Shown in pieces: positions 1 through 9,100 of a DNA stretch of 64,000 bases. Every line of letters begins with the position of its first letter. Position 1 is the first letter of the stretch. The stretch comes from Cordylochernes scorpioides (taxonomy: Eukaryota > Arthropoda > Arachnida > Pseudoscorpiones > Chernetidae), in NCBI GenBank assembly GCA_030710605.1, contig CP092865.1, positions 26,352,947-26,416,946 on the forward strand, written 5' to 3'. The notes under the pieces were generated by a model. That model did not search any database and was not told the origin of the DNA. It was given only the letters and a program-made list of their open reading frames with translations. Both the position numbers and the translations under genes were made by a program.

Positions 1-6
1 CATCTG

Positions 7-246
7 TTACGTCACGGCTGTTTGTCGAGGGAGCAGGGGAAGGTCAGAAGTAAATAGATTATGTAACATGTTGGTGGCCCACATGATGAAAGACAGGGTT
101 GGGGTTCCAGTAGGAAAAATACCTTCCAACCGTGATGACAGGTTCCATCTATGCCTTAGCCCTTTCCTTCCTACGCGTCTTGAGAAGTAAGTAGCTTCTA
201 TGTCTCCTTGTGTCAGTACTGCCAGGAATCTCCAGTACAACAGCGA
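7..246 (-). CDS. Possible terminal exon or gene fragment, unassigned
   Basis: An open frame on the minus strand of about 80 codons ends in TAA at 9-7. It has ordinary amino-acid composition, with a basic stretch followed by a segment rich in Gly, Pro, Thr, Phe and Trp (residues around SRLEGIFPTGTPTLSF). The frame is closed by an in-frame TAA just upstream, near 255. If it is an exon, the acceptor must lie within the first few codons, and I see no convincing one. I do not recognise the family. It could also be a fragment of a mobile-element protein. Its downstream side is cut by the window edge. Confidence 0.25.
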   Translation of the reverse strand, partial: SLLYWRFLAVLTQGDIEATYFSRRVGRKGLRHRWNLSSRLEGIFPTGTPTLSFIMWATNMLHNLFTSDLPLLPRQTAVT

Positions 247-503
247 TACTTCTTAGCATTACAGCAATATCGTGATGTTCCCCCAGAGTGTATTTCTATT
301 TAACTATAAATCAAACTCTCTGAAATCGCGTGGGAACGCCCTTGAAATCTCAAATACATTTATAACGCCAAATACTTTAATTTTTATTTATTTTTTTTCC
401 TAACGAGGACAAATGGTTTTTGTCGAAAGGTCAAGAGAATAAAAACATATACTATCCGAAGTGTCTCTTAATTTTTATTTATTTATTTTTTAAATTATTA
501 TTC

Positions 504-785
504 CTAGTACACGTGGTACAAGGCCGTGATAATCATGGTGTGTAGAAGTTGACGACTGCTTTTACTGTATGTGCACCACATATCTACACATGTGAAAAGC
601 AGTTCGACTTTGCACTTACAAATGTGCCAGAGTTTGGTTCCTTGTACTTGCTGGTGGGGTTGGAATTTTTCAAGAATCGGGGGCCATTGAAGCATTTTTT
701 TAAATCAGAAAAAAGGGCCCAATGCGGGAATCGAACCCGGGTCGTAGCGGTCGAAAACCAATGCTCCAGTATGTTGGAATGAAAA
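504..785 (-). mobile_element. SINE family 1 copy (tRNA-like head, minus strand)
   Basis: The plus strand reads from a CTAGTACACGTGGTACAAGG start, through GTGCACCACATATCTACACATG and TTGCACTTACAAATGTGCCAG, to a Pol III B-box complement (GGAATCGAACCCGGGTC). The head is therefore on the minus strand. The same order of blocks recurs at 7330, 16622, 30770 and 35509, with shorter pieces at 4247 and 11453. This copy ends at about 770 without the final part of the tRNA-like head. Confidence 0.7.
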
Positions 786-804
786 ATCGGCCCAAAATTC
801 TGGA

Positions 805-1176
805 ATGAATAAACCCAATCTGAATAAATTGAATACTATTCAGTGCAACACATTAGAAAACGCACCAAAAATATTGGTAAACGTTAAAATTGAAGATGCA
901 GACACTATAATGGAGGTTGACACTGGTGCAGACGTGTCTGTAGTTTCAAAGAAATTTTTTCTTACAAATCTCAAAAATGTCACTCTAGAGAAATACAGTG
1001 GACATTTGAAAAGTTTTTCGGGAAATTTGATTCCAGTTTTTGGAAAATGCTTGGTAAATGTTAGTTACAAAAACTATCAGGAAAAACTACCTCTAATTGT
1101 GACAGTCCAGTTTAATAACCAAACGCCGTTACTGGGCCGTTACTTAGACAACCCTTCCACCGACCTAATCTTTTAG
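805..1176 (+). pseudogene. Retropepsin fragment of a Ty3/Gypsy-like retrotransposon
   Basis: This is an open frame of 123 codons with the catalytic signature VDTGADVSVVS around residues 37-47. The usual partner elements of a retropepsin fold follow: a Phe/Ser-Gly strand, then PVFGKCLVNVSY, then a LPLIVTV strand and LLGRYL (the ILG/LLGR flap region). Such domains sit between gag and reverse transcriptase in Gypsy polyproteins. No reverse transcriptase follows; the frame stops at TAG and AT-rich sequence begins. I read it as a dead, truncated element lying against a SINE. The short block after the stop (AAGAACTATGAATGCCGGCC, 1187-1206) recurs inverted near 7240. Confidence 0.7.
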
Positions 1177-1496
1177 TTCTAAGAACTATGAATGCCGGCC
1201 AGGCAGCCTTCAAGATAAACTCTATGAAAATATGTGAACTGGAGAATTTCAGTTCTGTCTAATTATATATAGCCGTCGAATGATCTGGTGTCCTTCTGTC
1301 CAGCGAATAGTGTTTTAACAGATATTTATCTTCATTGTTAGTAGAGTGTAGTAATAATAATTCTATTATTGCTATAATTATATTGTTACGGTAGTGATGA
1401 CGTTGTTTAATTAAGTTAAACAAAATGTTTATTTATCAAAAACACTGGTTATACAGATAAGATCAAAACCATTTACAATAATAATAATAATAATAA
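1177..1496. other. AT-rich spacer
   Basis: Apart from the short recurring block next to the protease fragment and an AAT microsatellite near 1478-1497, I see no gene or recognisable element here. Confidence 0.5.
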
Positions 1497-1781
1497 ACAA
1501 TGTGAAAAAAATAGTACAAATGTAATATTGTACTGGGAAAAGGTGCATAATTATGAAAAAAGGGCATCTCCTTATCGTGCAACTGAAAGTTGCTGATGGC
1601 TTGCGCCATCTATCGGAATAAATATCAACTATTCTCGTTGATTTTTAATTATTCCAGAATTGGCCAAATACCCATTCTGGATTAATTAAAAATCAACGAG
1701 AATAGTTGATATTTATTCCAATAGATGGCGCAAGCCATCAGCAACTTTCAGTTGCACGATAAGGAGATGCCCTTTTTTCAT
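1497..1781. mobile_element. Foldback MITE family A, nearly perfect hairpin
   Basis: Two arms of roughly 100 bp (from about 1554, GGGCATCTCCTTATCGTGCA, and its complement ending about 1781) surround a short loop near 1665-1680. The arms are almost identical, which suggests recent insertion or conversion. An asymmetric outer stretch (TAGTACAAATGTAATATTGT) also belongs to the family, because the copy at 60115-60390 carries it inverted. A third, more diverged copy is at 17809-18055. No protein is encoded. Confidence 0.75.
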
Positions 1782-2402
1782 AATAATAAACAAGGTATAT
1801 GAAACAGCAGTGGGGTTAATTCAATTCACGGGAAGATTAATTTCTTTAATCAGTGATTTTGCATTTTATTACATTTATTAATCAACCAGACGCGATATTG
1901 AAATATATTTGCGCCTATTACAGAGGAAACAAACAAAACGACAAGCAAATTAGAACTTATAAATTATTCACTGAGACAATATGTTCGACTCTCTCAATAT
2001 GCTAATCAATGCGTTATTTGATTTCCCATCCGAGAGCTATCGGAAAGTCTTGGCTCCTTGACACTATGTAAGCATACAGTATCGCCAGTTTGGTCTACAA
2101 CGTCAAATGGTGTTACAAACTCTACAATCAGTAAGCCAATATCGCAGTAGTTTATCAACCTGCTGTGGAAGAATGAGACAATGATTCGAACATTTGGTTC
2201 CCAAGATTAAAAAAAAAAAAAGTATGGATGGCCTAGGCACTTTTGAGAAAAAGTTGAACATTGATTTTTCATGTTCTTCTAACATTTTTTCTTTTTAAAT
2301 TTCAGTCATCCAACAGTAGAATTTTTATATAAAAAATAATTCATAAAAAAAAGTTGCATCTACTAATGAAATTTTGAGCTCCTTTCAGCACCTGTAAGTA
2401 AC
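1782..2402. other. AT-rich spacer upstream of tRNA
   Basis: No open frame with coding character and no repeat shared with the rest of the window was noticed. Confidence 0.4.
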
Positions 2403-2474
2403 GGGGATGTAGCTCAGTGGTAGAGCGTCCGCTTTGCATGTGAAAGGCCCCGGGTTCGATCCCCGGCATCTCCA
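2403..2474 (+). tRNA. tRNA-Ala, anticodon TGC
   Basis: The cloverleaf can be drawn by eye. The acceptor stem is GGGGATG with CATCTCC (one G-U pair) and the D-arm is GCTC...GAGC. The anticodon loop is TTTGCAT, giving anticodon TGC for alanine. The T-arm is CCGGG TTCGATC CCCGG, with discriminator A at 2474. The A box (TAGCTCAGTGG) and B box (GGTTCGATCCC) are intact. A run of more than 20 T begins at 2478 and serves as a Pol III terminator. The anticodon stem TCCGC/GTGAA contains one C-A mismatch, so this could be a slightly decayed copy, but all identity elements are present. Confidence 0.9.
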
Positions 2475-2477
2475 GTG

Positions 2478-2500
2478 TTTTTTTTTTTTTTTTTTTTTTT
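2478..2500 (+). terminator. Pol III T-run terminator of tRNA-Ala
   Basis: An uninterrupted T stretch starts four bases after the tRNA 3' end. Confidence 0.7.
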
Positions 2501-2635
2501 AATTAGGATTTTTTTTTCTTCATTCCTTTCTCTGTAAGTTTTGTTAAGAGAAACTTTTCATTTTTAAAAGAACCAAAATAAAAAGGGTTTAAAATCGTTT
2601 AACTCTTCTAAACTTCAACATTTAATTCAACTCTC

Positions 2636-2862
2636 TCAGGATCTTGGTAGGGCGAATAACTTTCTAACTCTCTTCCTAACCGGCTCTTCGGTGTCGGCCT
2701 CCATCCCGAGGCAATGACCAGTGTGGCTACCATCTACAAGTACCATATTGGTCTTGAGTTGTGTAATGCCAGCCATCACATTGACCTGCCCACTCTGTGG
2801 GAAAGATTCTTGCAGTCCATCGGTAGCGGAGTCTTTCCCGCGGTGGACGCCACCAATGACGA
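2636..2862 (-). CDS. Probable terminal coding exon of an unassigned gene
   Basis: On the minus strand an acceptor (TATATATAG at about 2863) is followed by 74 open codons and TGA at 2638-2636. The segment is clearly more GC-rich than its surroundings. The peptide contains VHRGKDSATDGLQESF, a hydrophobic stretch VNVMAGITQLKTNMVLV, DGSHTGHCLGM and a basic tail ending KLFALPRS. I do not recognise the family. The entry phase is one base borrowed from the preceding exon. No upstream exon was identified up to the KANK gene, which lies on the other strand. A remnant of a processed transcript is an alternative. Confidence 0.4.
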
Positions 2863-2882
2863 CTATATATATTCTATATATA

Positions 2883-2945
2883 TGTATTGAAAATAGAGCA
2901 ATCCATAAATAAATCTTTAATTAAAAAGGCATATATTGCCTTTTA
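2883..2945. mobile_element. MITE family D arm fragment
   Basis: The block AGAGCAATCCATAAATAAAT followed by CTTTAATTAAAAAGGCATAT matches one end of the full palindrome at 55020-55280. A second fragment lies near 27585-27650. Confidence 0.6.
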
Positions 2946-3900
2946 CTATTGCCGGATACTATTACCGATCTACTTCCCGATATCACTGATCTACTTCTTT
3001 CAGATTATTCAAAGATAGTTCTTACACACGAGAGAAAGTGACACCTAACGATTGTGTAAATTATTCAGTCCACATAACCCAAACAGAACAAACAACTTTT
3101 CCTCTATCACACTATAATCATTCCTTAAATTTTACTCTGATGTCCTCACTCTATACTTTCTCTTATCTAAAATGACAGGAAAAATTGTTGCCATGTGTGT
3201 ATTGGTTTTTATAAAGCTGCTAAATTATAAAATATGTTCCCTTCACTCTTTTTTACCTTTTTCTTTCTGCCCAACCCTGGCAAATAGGGCGTATGTAGGT
3301 GTGTGCTTTTATTGTAATGGAGTTGGCCTTGTACAAGAATCGGCCAAGCCTCTCTACGGATTCGAACCTGGAAGAGTTCACAAGTGTCAAGTATTAAGAG
3401 GGCTAGTTTGTACAAATGTACATCTGTTGATTCTTGATTCAAGATCTACCAGAATAAATCCCCAGTTCAATGTTGGTATGAGAATGGATCCCAAATAAGA
3501 CTTATCGGATTTAAAACCAATATTATGAAATACTGAATTTAATCTTTATTTTTATTGTTTAATTAAATTTTTTATTGTTTAATTTTAACACATTCGAAAC
3601 CAAAATCTTTGTTTAACGTATTTATTTATACGAACTTTTCAATATAATTCACAACAATAATTTTAAAAGTTGATGGTAAAGGCTTTTCAGTACTTTAATA
3701 GCGGAAAACGGATTGAAGACCGAGAATGGTCGAGAAAGACCAACTAAAACAGATTAATCCTCAAGAATCTGACCAAAAGAAAACGATTAAACTCGACGTT
3801 CTCTGTGAGTGAATGGGAATTAATCGTCCAGGAAGTGAATGGAGAATTACATATGTCTAAACAACAGTCCAAGGTTGACCCCCAGGGAAGAAGGTAATGA
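2946..3900. other. Spacer without recognised gene
   Basis: An open frame of 108 codons at 3172-3498 has no coding character that I can defend. It contains a B-box-like GGATTCGAACCTGG at 3358-3371, so it may include an old tRNA-derived retroposon. Nothing else was recognised. Confidence 0.35.
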
Positions 3901-3913
3901 AGACTTCGTGCTC

Positions 3914-4058
3914 CACGTGAGCTGGGATGATTTAATCTCTAACACGTGGGTCGATTGATTGGCCGGCGGTGACGTCATCTTACCCCGCCCTCTTTGGTTT
4001 ATCCCCACTCGATTGATGACGTCATTGGATTACGTCACCTACTCGATGTGTGATTGGC
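3914..4058. promoter_or_regulatory. Promoter-like cluster: E-boxes, CREs, CCAAT boxes, GC box
   Basis: Within 145 bp there are two CACGTG E-boxes (3914-3919, 3943-3948) and two full palindromic CRE sites TGACGTCA (3970-3977, 4017-4024). There is also a near-CRE TACGTCA (4031-4037), three inverted CCAAT boxes (GATTGG 3957-3962, ATTGG 4024-4028, GATTGGC 4052-4058) and CCCCGCCC (3983-3990). This density in an otherwise AT-rich, CpG-poor context is characteristic of a CREB/ATF plus NF-Y driven, TATA-less promoter. It lies 2 kb upstream of the first KANK coding exon on the plus strand and about 1 kb beyond the minus-strand exon at 2636-2862, so it could serve either or both. Confidence 0.5.
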
Positions 4059-4246
4059 TAGAGATAGTTTTATTTTAAACTCTTTATCTTTTTTCTTTTT
4101 TCCCCATTTTTGTAGTGGGTGTTTACTGATAATAAAAGAACATTCGAATCTTTTATCATTCTTTTGATTTATTGTTTTATCTTATGTCAATGTCTTTTCA
4201 TTTGACAGTCGAAGTGTGTCTGAAGTTCTATTGTCTGTGTAGGTCT

Positions 4247-4362
4247 GGCGCATTTGTATGTGCAAAAGTCGAACTGTTTTTCACATGTGTAGACATTTGG
4301 TGCACTTACAGTAAAAGCAGTCGCTAACTACCTACCATGATTATCATGGCCTGTACATAAGT
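4247..4362 (+). mobile_element. SINE family 1 fragment, inverted
   Basis: It carries the reverse complement of the shared blocks (GCAAAAGTCGAACTGTTTTTC, TGGTGCACTTACAGTAAAAG, CATGATTATCATGGCCTGTA). Confidence 0.65.
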
Positions 4363-4651
4363 CTTACTCTAAATCCTTTCACAGTTTCATCCGTATAGGT
4401 CGAATATTGAAGATGTATGTCAAACAGCTCTTTTTGTATAGATATTATGGCTATTTGCTCGTTAATTGTCAATCAAATAGATTTTCACACCTTCTTGTAA
4501 TGTATCCTAAGTAGTTTGTGTTCTTCTCTTGCTTTCTCGTTTTATTTAGGGTTTGTCTTCCTCCTCGCCAACTCTTACAGTTTCTTCGCCAAAATTTGAT
4601 TCTGCTCATTTAACCCCATCTCAATTTTTTTCTATATCCACATTTCAATTA

Positions 4652-4848
4652 TAAGGTTGTCCCAAAAGTTTGTATTTTTATTAAAACGTTGTTTTTCTTA
4701 TTACTTGGCGAATAATATCATTACGGCGAATACAAAATACAATTACTTTTTATACATAATATAATGACATTATACATAGCGGAGAATAATATTGGTATTT
4801 TAATTTTTTGCAAGTGTTTACGAACTTTTGAGACAACTTTGTTGCATT
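4652..4848. mobile_element. Mariner-type MITE E
   Basis: The ends are AAGGTTGTCCCAAAAGTTTG and the inverse ACGAACTTTTGAGACAACTT, the mariner-like TTGTCCCAAAAG terminal inverted repeat. A closely related copy with the same interior (AATACAAAATACAATTAC) is at 58515-58690. Two much shorter, internally deleted relatives lie at 61858-61935 and 62060-62143. Confidence 0.75.
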
Positions 4849-4849
4849 G

Positions 4850-5726
4850 ACATTGTGGCATTTATAATTAGACGATTTTAGACAATCAGGGTACTTGAGA
4901 TTGATTTCTGTTCATTGACCTCCTTTTTTATTAACTGTCATTTATTTCATAAATAATAGGAAACTGCATAACTAGCTTGCCCTTTACTACGATCATACAT
5001 AACCTCGGCCCTCTGCCCGAACCCATGGGTAATTATGGGAGATGTAAGATCTGGTTAGGTATTGTCAGTATTGGACAGTTTTCCTTTTTTCTTTACTTCT
5101 GTTGGTAGGGCTGTAGTTGGGAGGTCCTTCGTTGTAGGGTGTCCTGTGTTTCCAAATCACTCCAGTTGTAGCTTGTAGACATCGTTTATTAGTTTTTTTT
5201 TATTTAAGAAAATTATTAATTCCTCTACGCAATGGCTTACGAGTTGCTCAAGATCAATATCACTAGCGAATGCAAATAACCAAAATAGGTCTCTAGAACC
5301 TTGTAGGTACAAAGTGGAACTAAGGTATGTTTGGACGACTGAAGGCTTGAAGGCCCACCATGGCTTGTACCACATGTACAAAGCACACGTGCCATATAGC
5401 TTGTTGATAATTTTGAATAGATTTTTGTGGACGTCACATTAAAAATGTTGATCCTATACCAAAATTGGTTTAGAATCGTACAAGGCGTGGATAGTTAAGA
5501 GCGAAAATTTCGGAATGATTGCGTCAACATCTTATAGCTCCATCTTTGATTTGGAGGTCATCCATCATGTAACACCATCCTGTTCTATTGAACCAATCGT
5601 CCCACCTCTTCTTTCATTCTTAAATTGTATTGCCTCAGTATATGGTCTTACAATACGACTTAATACGTACAATCTCCTGATTAAACTCGGCAAACTTTCA
5701 TTTTGAATGCTTCACTTGGATTAAAT
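4850..5726. other. Spacer without recognised gene
   Basis: Overlapping 60-75 codon frames on both strands have no coding character, and no repeat relation was seen. Confidence 0.35.
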
Positions 5727-5875
5727 ACACAAGGTAATAAGACCAAATCCAAATCAATAAATGGTGTGTGGTGTTTCGGTAACAGCGTTGTTACCGAAAC
5801 GGCACACACTATTTATTGATTTGGATTTGGTCTTATTACCTTGTGTTTCTAATCTATAATCCAAATTGTGCCTTA
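5727..5875. mobile_element. Foldback MITE family B, compact hairpin copy
   Basis: Arms ACACAAGGTAATAAGACCAA and TTGGTCTTATTACCTTGTGT flank a core GGTAACAGCGTTGTTACCGA. This is the most abundant element in the window. Other copies or parts are at about 12626, 14774, 18718, 21728, 22670, 28556, 29036 and 29722, and a degraded piece near 17150-17250. Confidence 0.8.
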
Positions 5876-6001
5876 TACTCTCCATTAAATTTTAACCAAA
5901 CGTCTTGACTGATACCTAGAAGCCTCCTTAGATTTAAAAAGCTTCATTTACGCATTTGTGAACAATTAAATTTTCTCTACAATAAAGTTAATGCCACAGA
6001 G

Positions 6002-6196
6002 ATGACGACGTATGTGTCTATAGGAAGTCGCCGTCGCCCCATGGACCACCCTGGCGGGAAGTGTGAGGTCCTCGGACCCCCCGAGCTGGTCCGCTGCCGC
6101 TGCTGTCCCTACGGCTACCACATCGACCTGGACTTCGTGCGGTACTGCGAGGCCCTGTACAGCTCCTGTCAGCCGCTGCTCACCCCGCGACAAGTG
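6002..6196 (+). CDS. KANK: KANK exon with the KN motif
   Basis: This exon encodes residues 1-65. The KN core is [18 protein letters not shown] (residues 35-52), matching the family's Pro-Tyr-Gly-X-His/X-Leu-Asp-Leu-Asp-Phe pattern that folds onto the talin rod. The donor GTAGGT follows residue 65 in phase 0. It is strongly GC-rich against the intron. Confidence 0.9.
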
Positions 6197-9100
6197 GTAG
6201 GTCTCTTGGTGTACACCTTCTTTGTTTTCTATTGTGTGCTTACATTGTTGTATTGTTTACTATGTTAACTTTTGACATATTCTTTTAGGTCTTTATTTTT
6301 AGCTTTTTTAGAATTCACTTTTCATATTCTGTAAATGTTGTGTATGGTAAAACATTGCTAAAACAAACTGGGGATATAGTGACCCATACCTTATAACGAT
6401 CCGAAAATAATCCCCAACATTAGTGATAGCATATTGTGAACTGAAAGCTTTGTCCCATTGAGGTTTGCTATAGTGAGGTTTTATTCAAAACCTACCAATT
6501 GACCAGTTAAGGAGAAATGGATATGTTTAAAAGATTGTTGCAGCTATTTTTTGTTATTATTATTTTTTTTTATTGGTTTTTCCCATTGTGTTTAAATGGT
6601 CCTATGTTCTATGTGGTAAAAAATGTAACCAAAGTCCATCTAAAAGAACTTGAAACAGCGAGATTCTGTGTGTATCCACAGCCCCCACCACCTCCGCCCC
6701 CTCCTCCAGATCTCCTGAGTGGAGATTCCCTGAAGGACGCCGTGCAGGACTTCGAAGCAGCCTGGCAGCAGTCCCTGGCCTCCTCCGGCCGGCCCTCCGT
6801 GGACCTCATCCCCCACGACCAACCCCCACCACCACCACCTCCGCCCCCTGAGGTCATTGGAGTTGACCGCAATGTCTTCCTCAACATCAGGGACAAGGTG
6901 GCCAAGAGTCTCTGCCACATCCACTCCCTGGAGAACAAGCTCAAATACATGGATGAACTCAAGGTGGGGTACCTCGGTCAATAGATGGCTATAAGGATAT
7001 ATTCCCTTGGCATTACAGTAGAACTTCCATGAGAGGACACTCGCGATAGAGGACACCTCTCTATAAAGGACAATTTTAATTTTCAAAATTATCATTTTTA
7101 TAATATATAGCATCTCTCTGGTTAGAGGACACCTCTCCCTAAAGGACACTTTGGCTCTGCAATTAGGTGTTGTCCTTTACAGGGAGGTTCTACTGTAATA
7201 CCATTATTGAATCAGTGAGTGTCATGAAGATAGAGGCTGCCTGGCCGGAATTCATAGTTCTTAAAATTGAAGTTACTTTTATAAAAATATTTACTAGCCT
7301 AAGTATCTTCAATTTTTTTTTTTTTTTTGCTTATCCCTAGTACACGTGGTACAGGCCATGATAATCATGGTGGGTAGTTAGCGACTGCTTTTACTGTAAG
7401 TGCACCACATGTCTACACATGTAAAAAGCAGTTCGACTTTGCACTTACTACATGGTACAGTCCATGATAATCATGGTGGGTAGTTAGCGACTGCTTTTAC
7501 TGTAAGTGCACCACATGTCTACACATGTGAAAAGCAGTTCGACTTTGCACTTACTAATGCTAGAGCCCCGTTTGGTTACTTGCACTCGCTGGTGGGGTTG
7601 GACTTTTGCAAGAATCGGGGGCCATTGGAGCATTTTTTTCTTTAAACAGAAAAAAGTGTCCAATGCGGGAATCGAACCCGGGTCCTAGTGGTCGAAACCA
7701 AACGGTTTAACCAGCCTTCCACCGACCCCCCCATCTTCAATTTTAAGAACTGAATCAGTGAGGTTGGCCTGAGGATTGTAGTCATGCTGCTATTGATCTA
7801 ACACATTCAGACTTTACTACATTCTATTGACAGTAAGCAACTATTTAACCTTTTACATTTTTATTATGGGGTTTTGGTGAACTGCTGTCACCTTCTTTTT
7901 TTCAAGGAAAATGTTGTTCATATAGGTTGGTATATACAGTTAAACCTGTCTATTGCGCCCCCTCTTTGGACTCACCAAAATAGGGTGCTATAGACAGGTC
8001 ACTTTTAATGTAAATCACATCGTACTACATATTTAAAATCGGGCGCTATAGACTGGTTTAACTGTATGCGGTGTTGAATCTTGCTATAACAGCATCAATT
8101 GGGACTAATATTCAATGTTGTTGCTATAACCAGGTTGTTGTTAGAACACAATTGGAACTTGGGACTTTATGTTCTAGCCAAAAGAGGCTCTTATAACAAG
8201 ATTCCATTGTATTTTGAACTTGAGATATGAATGGGCCACTGGATTGTCAGGATAAAAAACGTGGAGGAAGATGTGATTTGCTCAATTTCAAATCAATTAA
8301 TTCAAACCTACAATTATGTTTATTTTTATCCATTTTAGATATATGCTTGTTGTTACTTTAGAGAGACTGCCTAAAAAATAGTTTATTTTCCTTTATGGAA
8401 GTGGAGAATTTGGGATATATCAAGTCAAGTCATGAAATCAAATGGTTCATCAGATGGGTTGATCATAGGGAGCTTTACTGTAGTATATTATCATTTTTGA
8501 ATAATTAGTATGCTATATGATTCATTTTCATATTGTTACCTGTTAAAGAGTCAATTCCCAATATTCAAGACTTAACAGATTTAAGAGCTTAAACAATCTA
8601 AGATCACACAATTTTCTGGTCTTCGAATCCCAAATCTAATGTGTGATTTATAATTAATCAGAAATAACTCTCTTACATCACATTCAAAACCAAATTAAAT
8701 TTAAGACAGGACATTCTCATCATGTAGCTTCATCTTAAATTTACATCTACTATCCAAATTTTACCAATTTGTGCTATCCTGTTTGAAGCCTTTAATGCTT
8801 GTTTCAACCCCAACTTGTGTGTCCAGCTCAAACTCTCCCAACTTGAGAGAGATAAGAAATCAGAAAGTCCTCAGTCAACTGAGAGGATCCGCCAGAACAG
8901 TTCGACAGAATCCTCCACTTCCTCTCCTGATCTTCTCAAAGAACACCTAGAATTTCAAGAAAGCCGCTCAAAACTCAGTAGCCAGCCGGCTCCCACAGAA
9001 ATGAAAGAACCCTTGTTGAAAGCCTGCTCAAACATGTGCACCCACAGGATGTGCAATATGATAAAGTCAACAAGGAAAATGTTTCCTCTTTCTTATCCCC

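Noticed and set aside
718..760. tRNA gene on the minus strand
   Set aside because: Only a B box and partial arms fit; the block recurs as the head of SINE family 1.
3172..3498. 108-codon frame as a gene
   Set aside because: No domain, no splice context, and mixed composition with a B-box-like retroposon piece.
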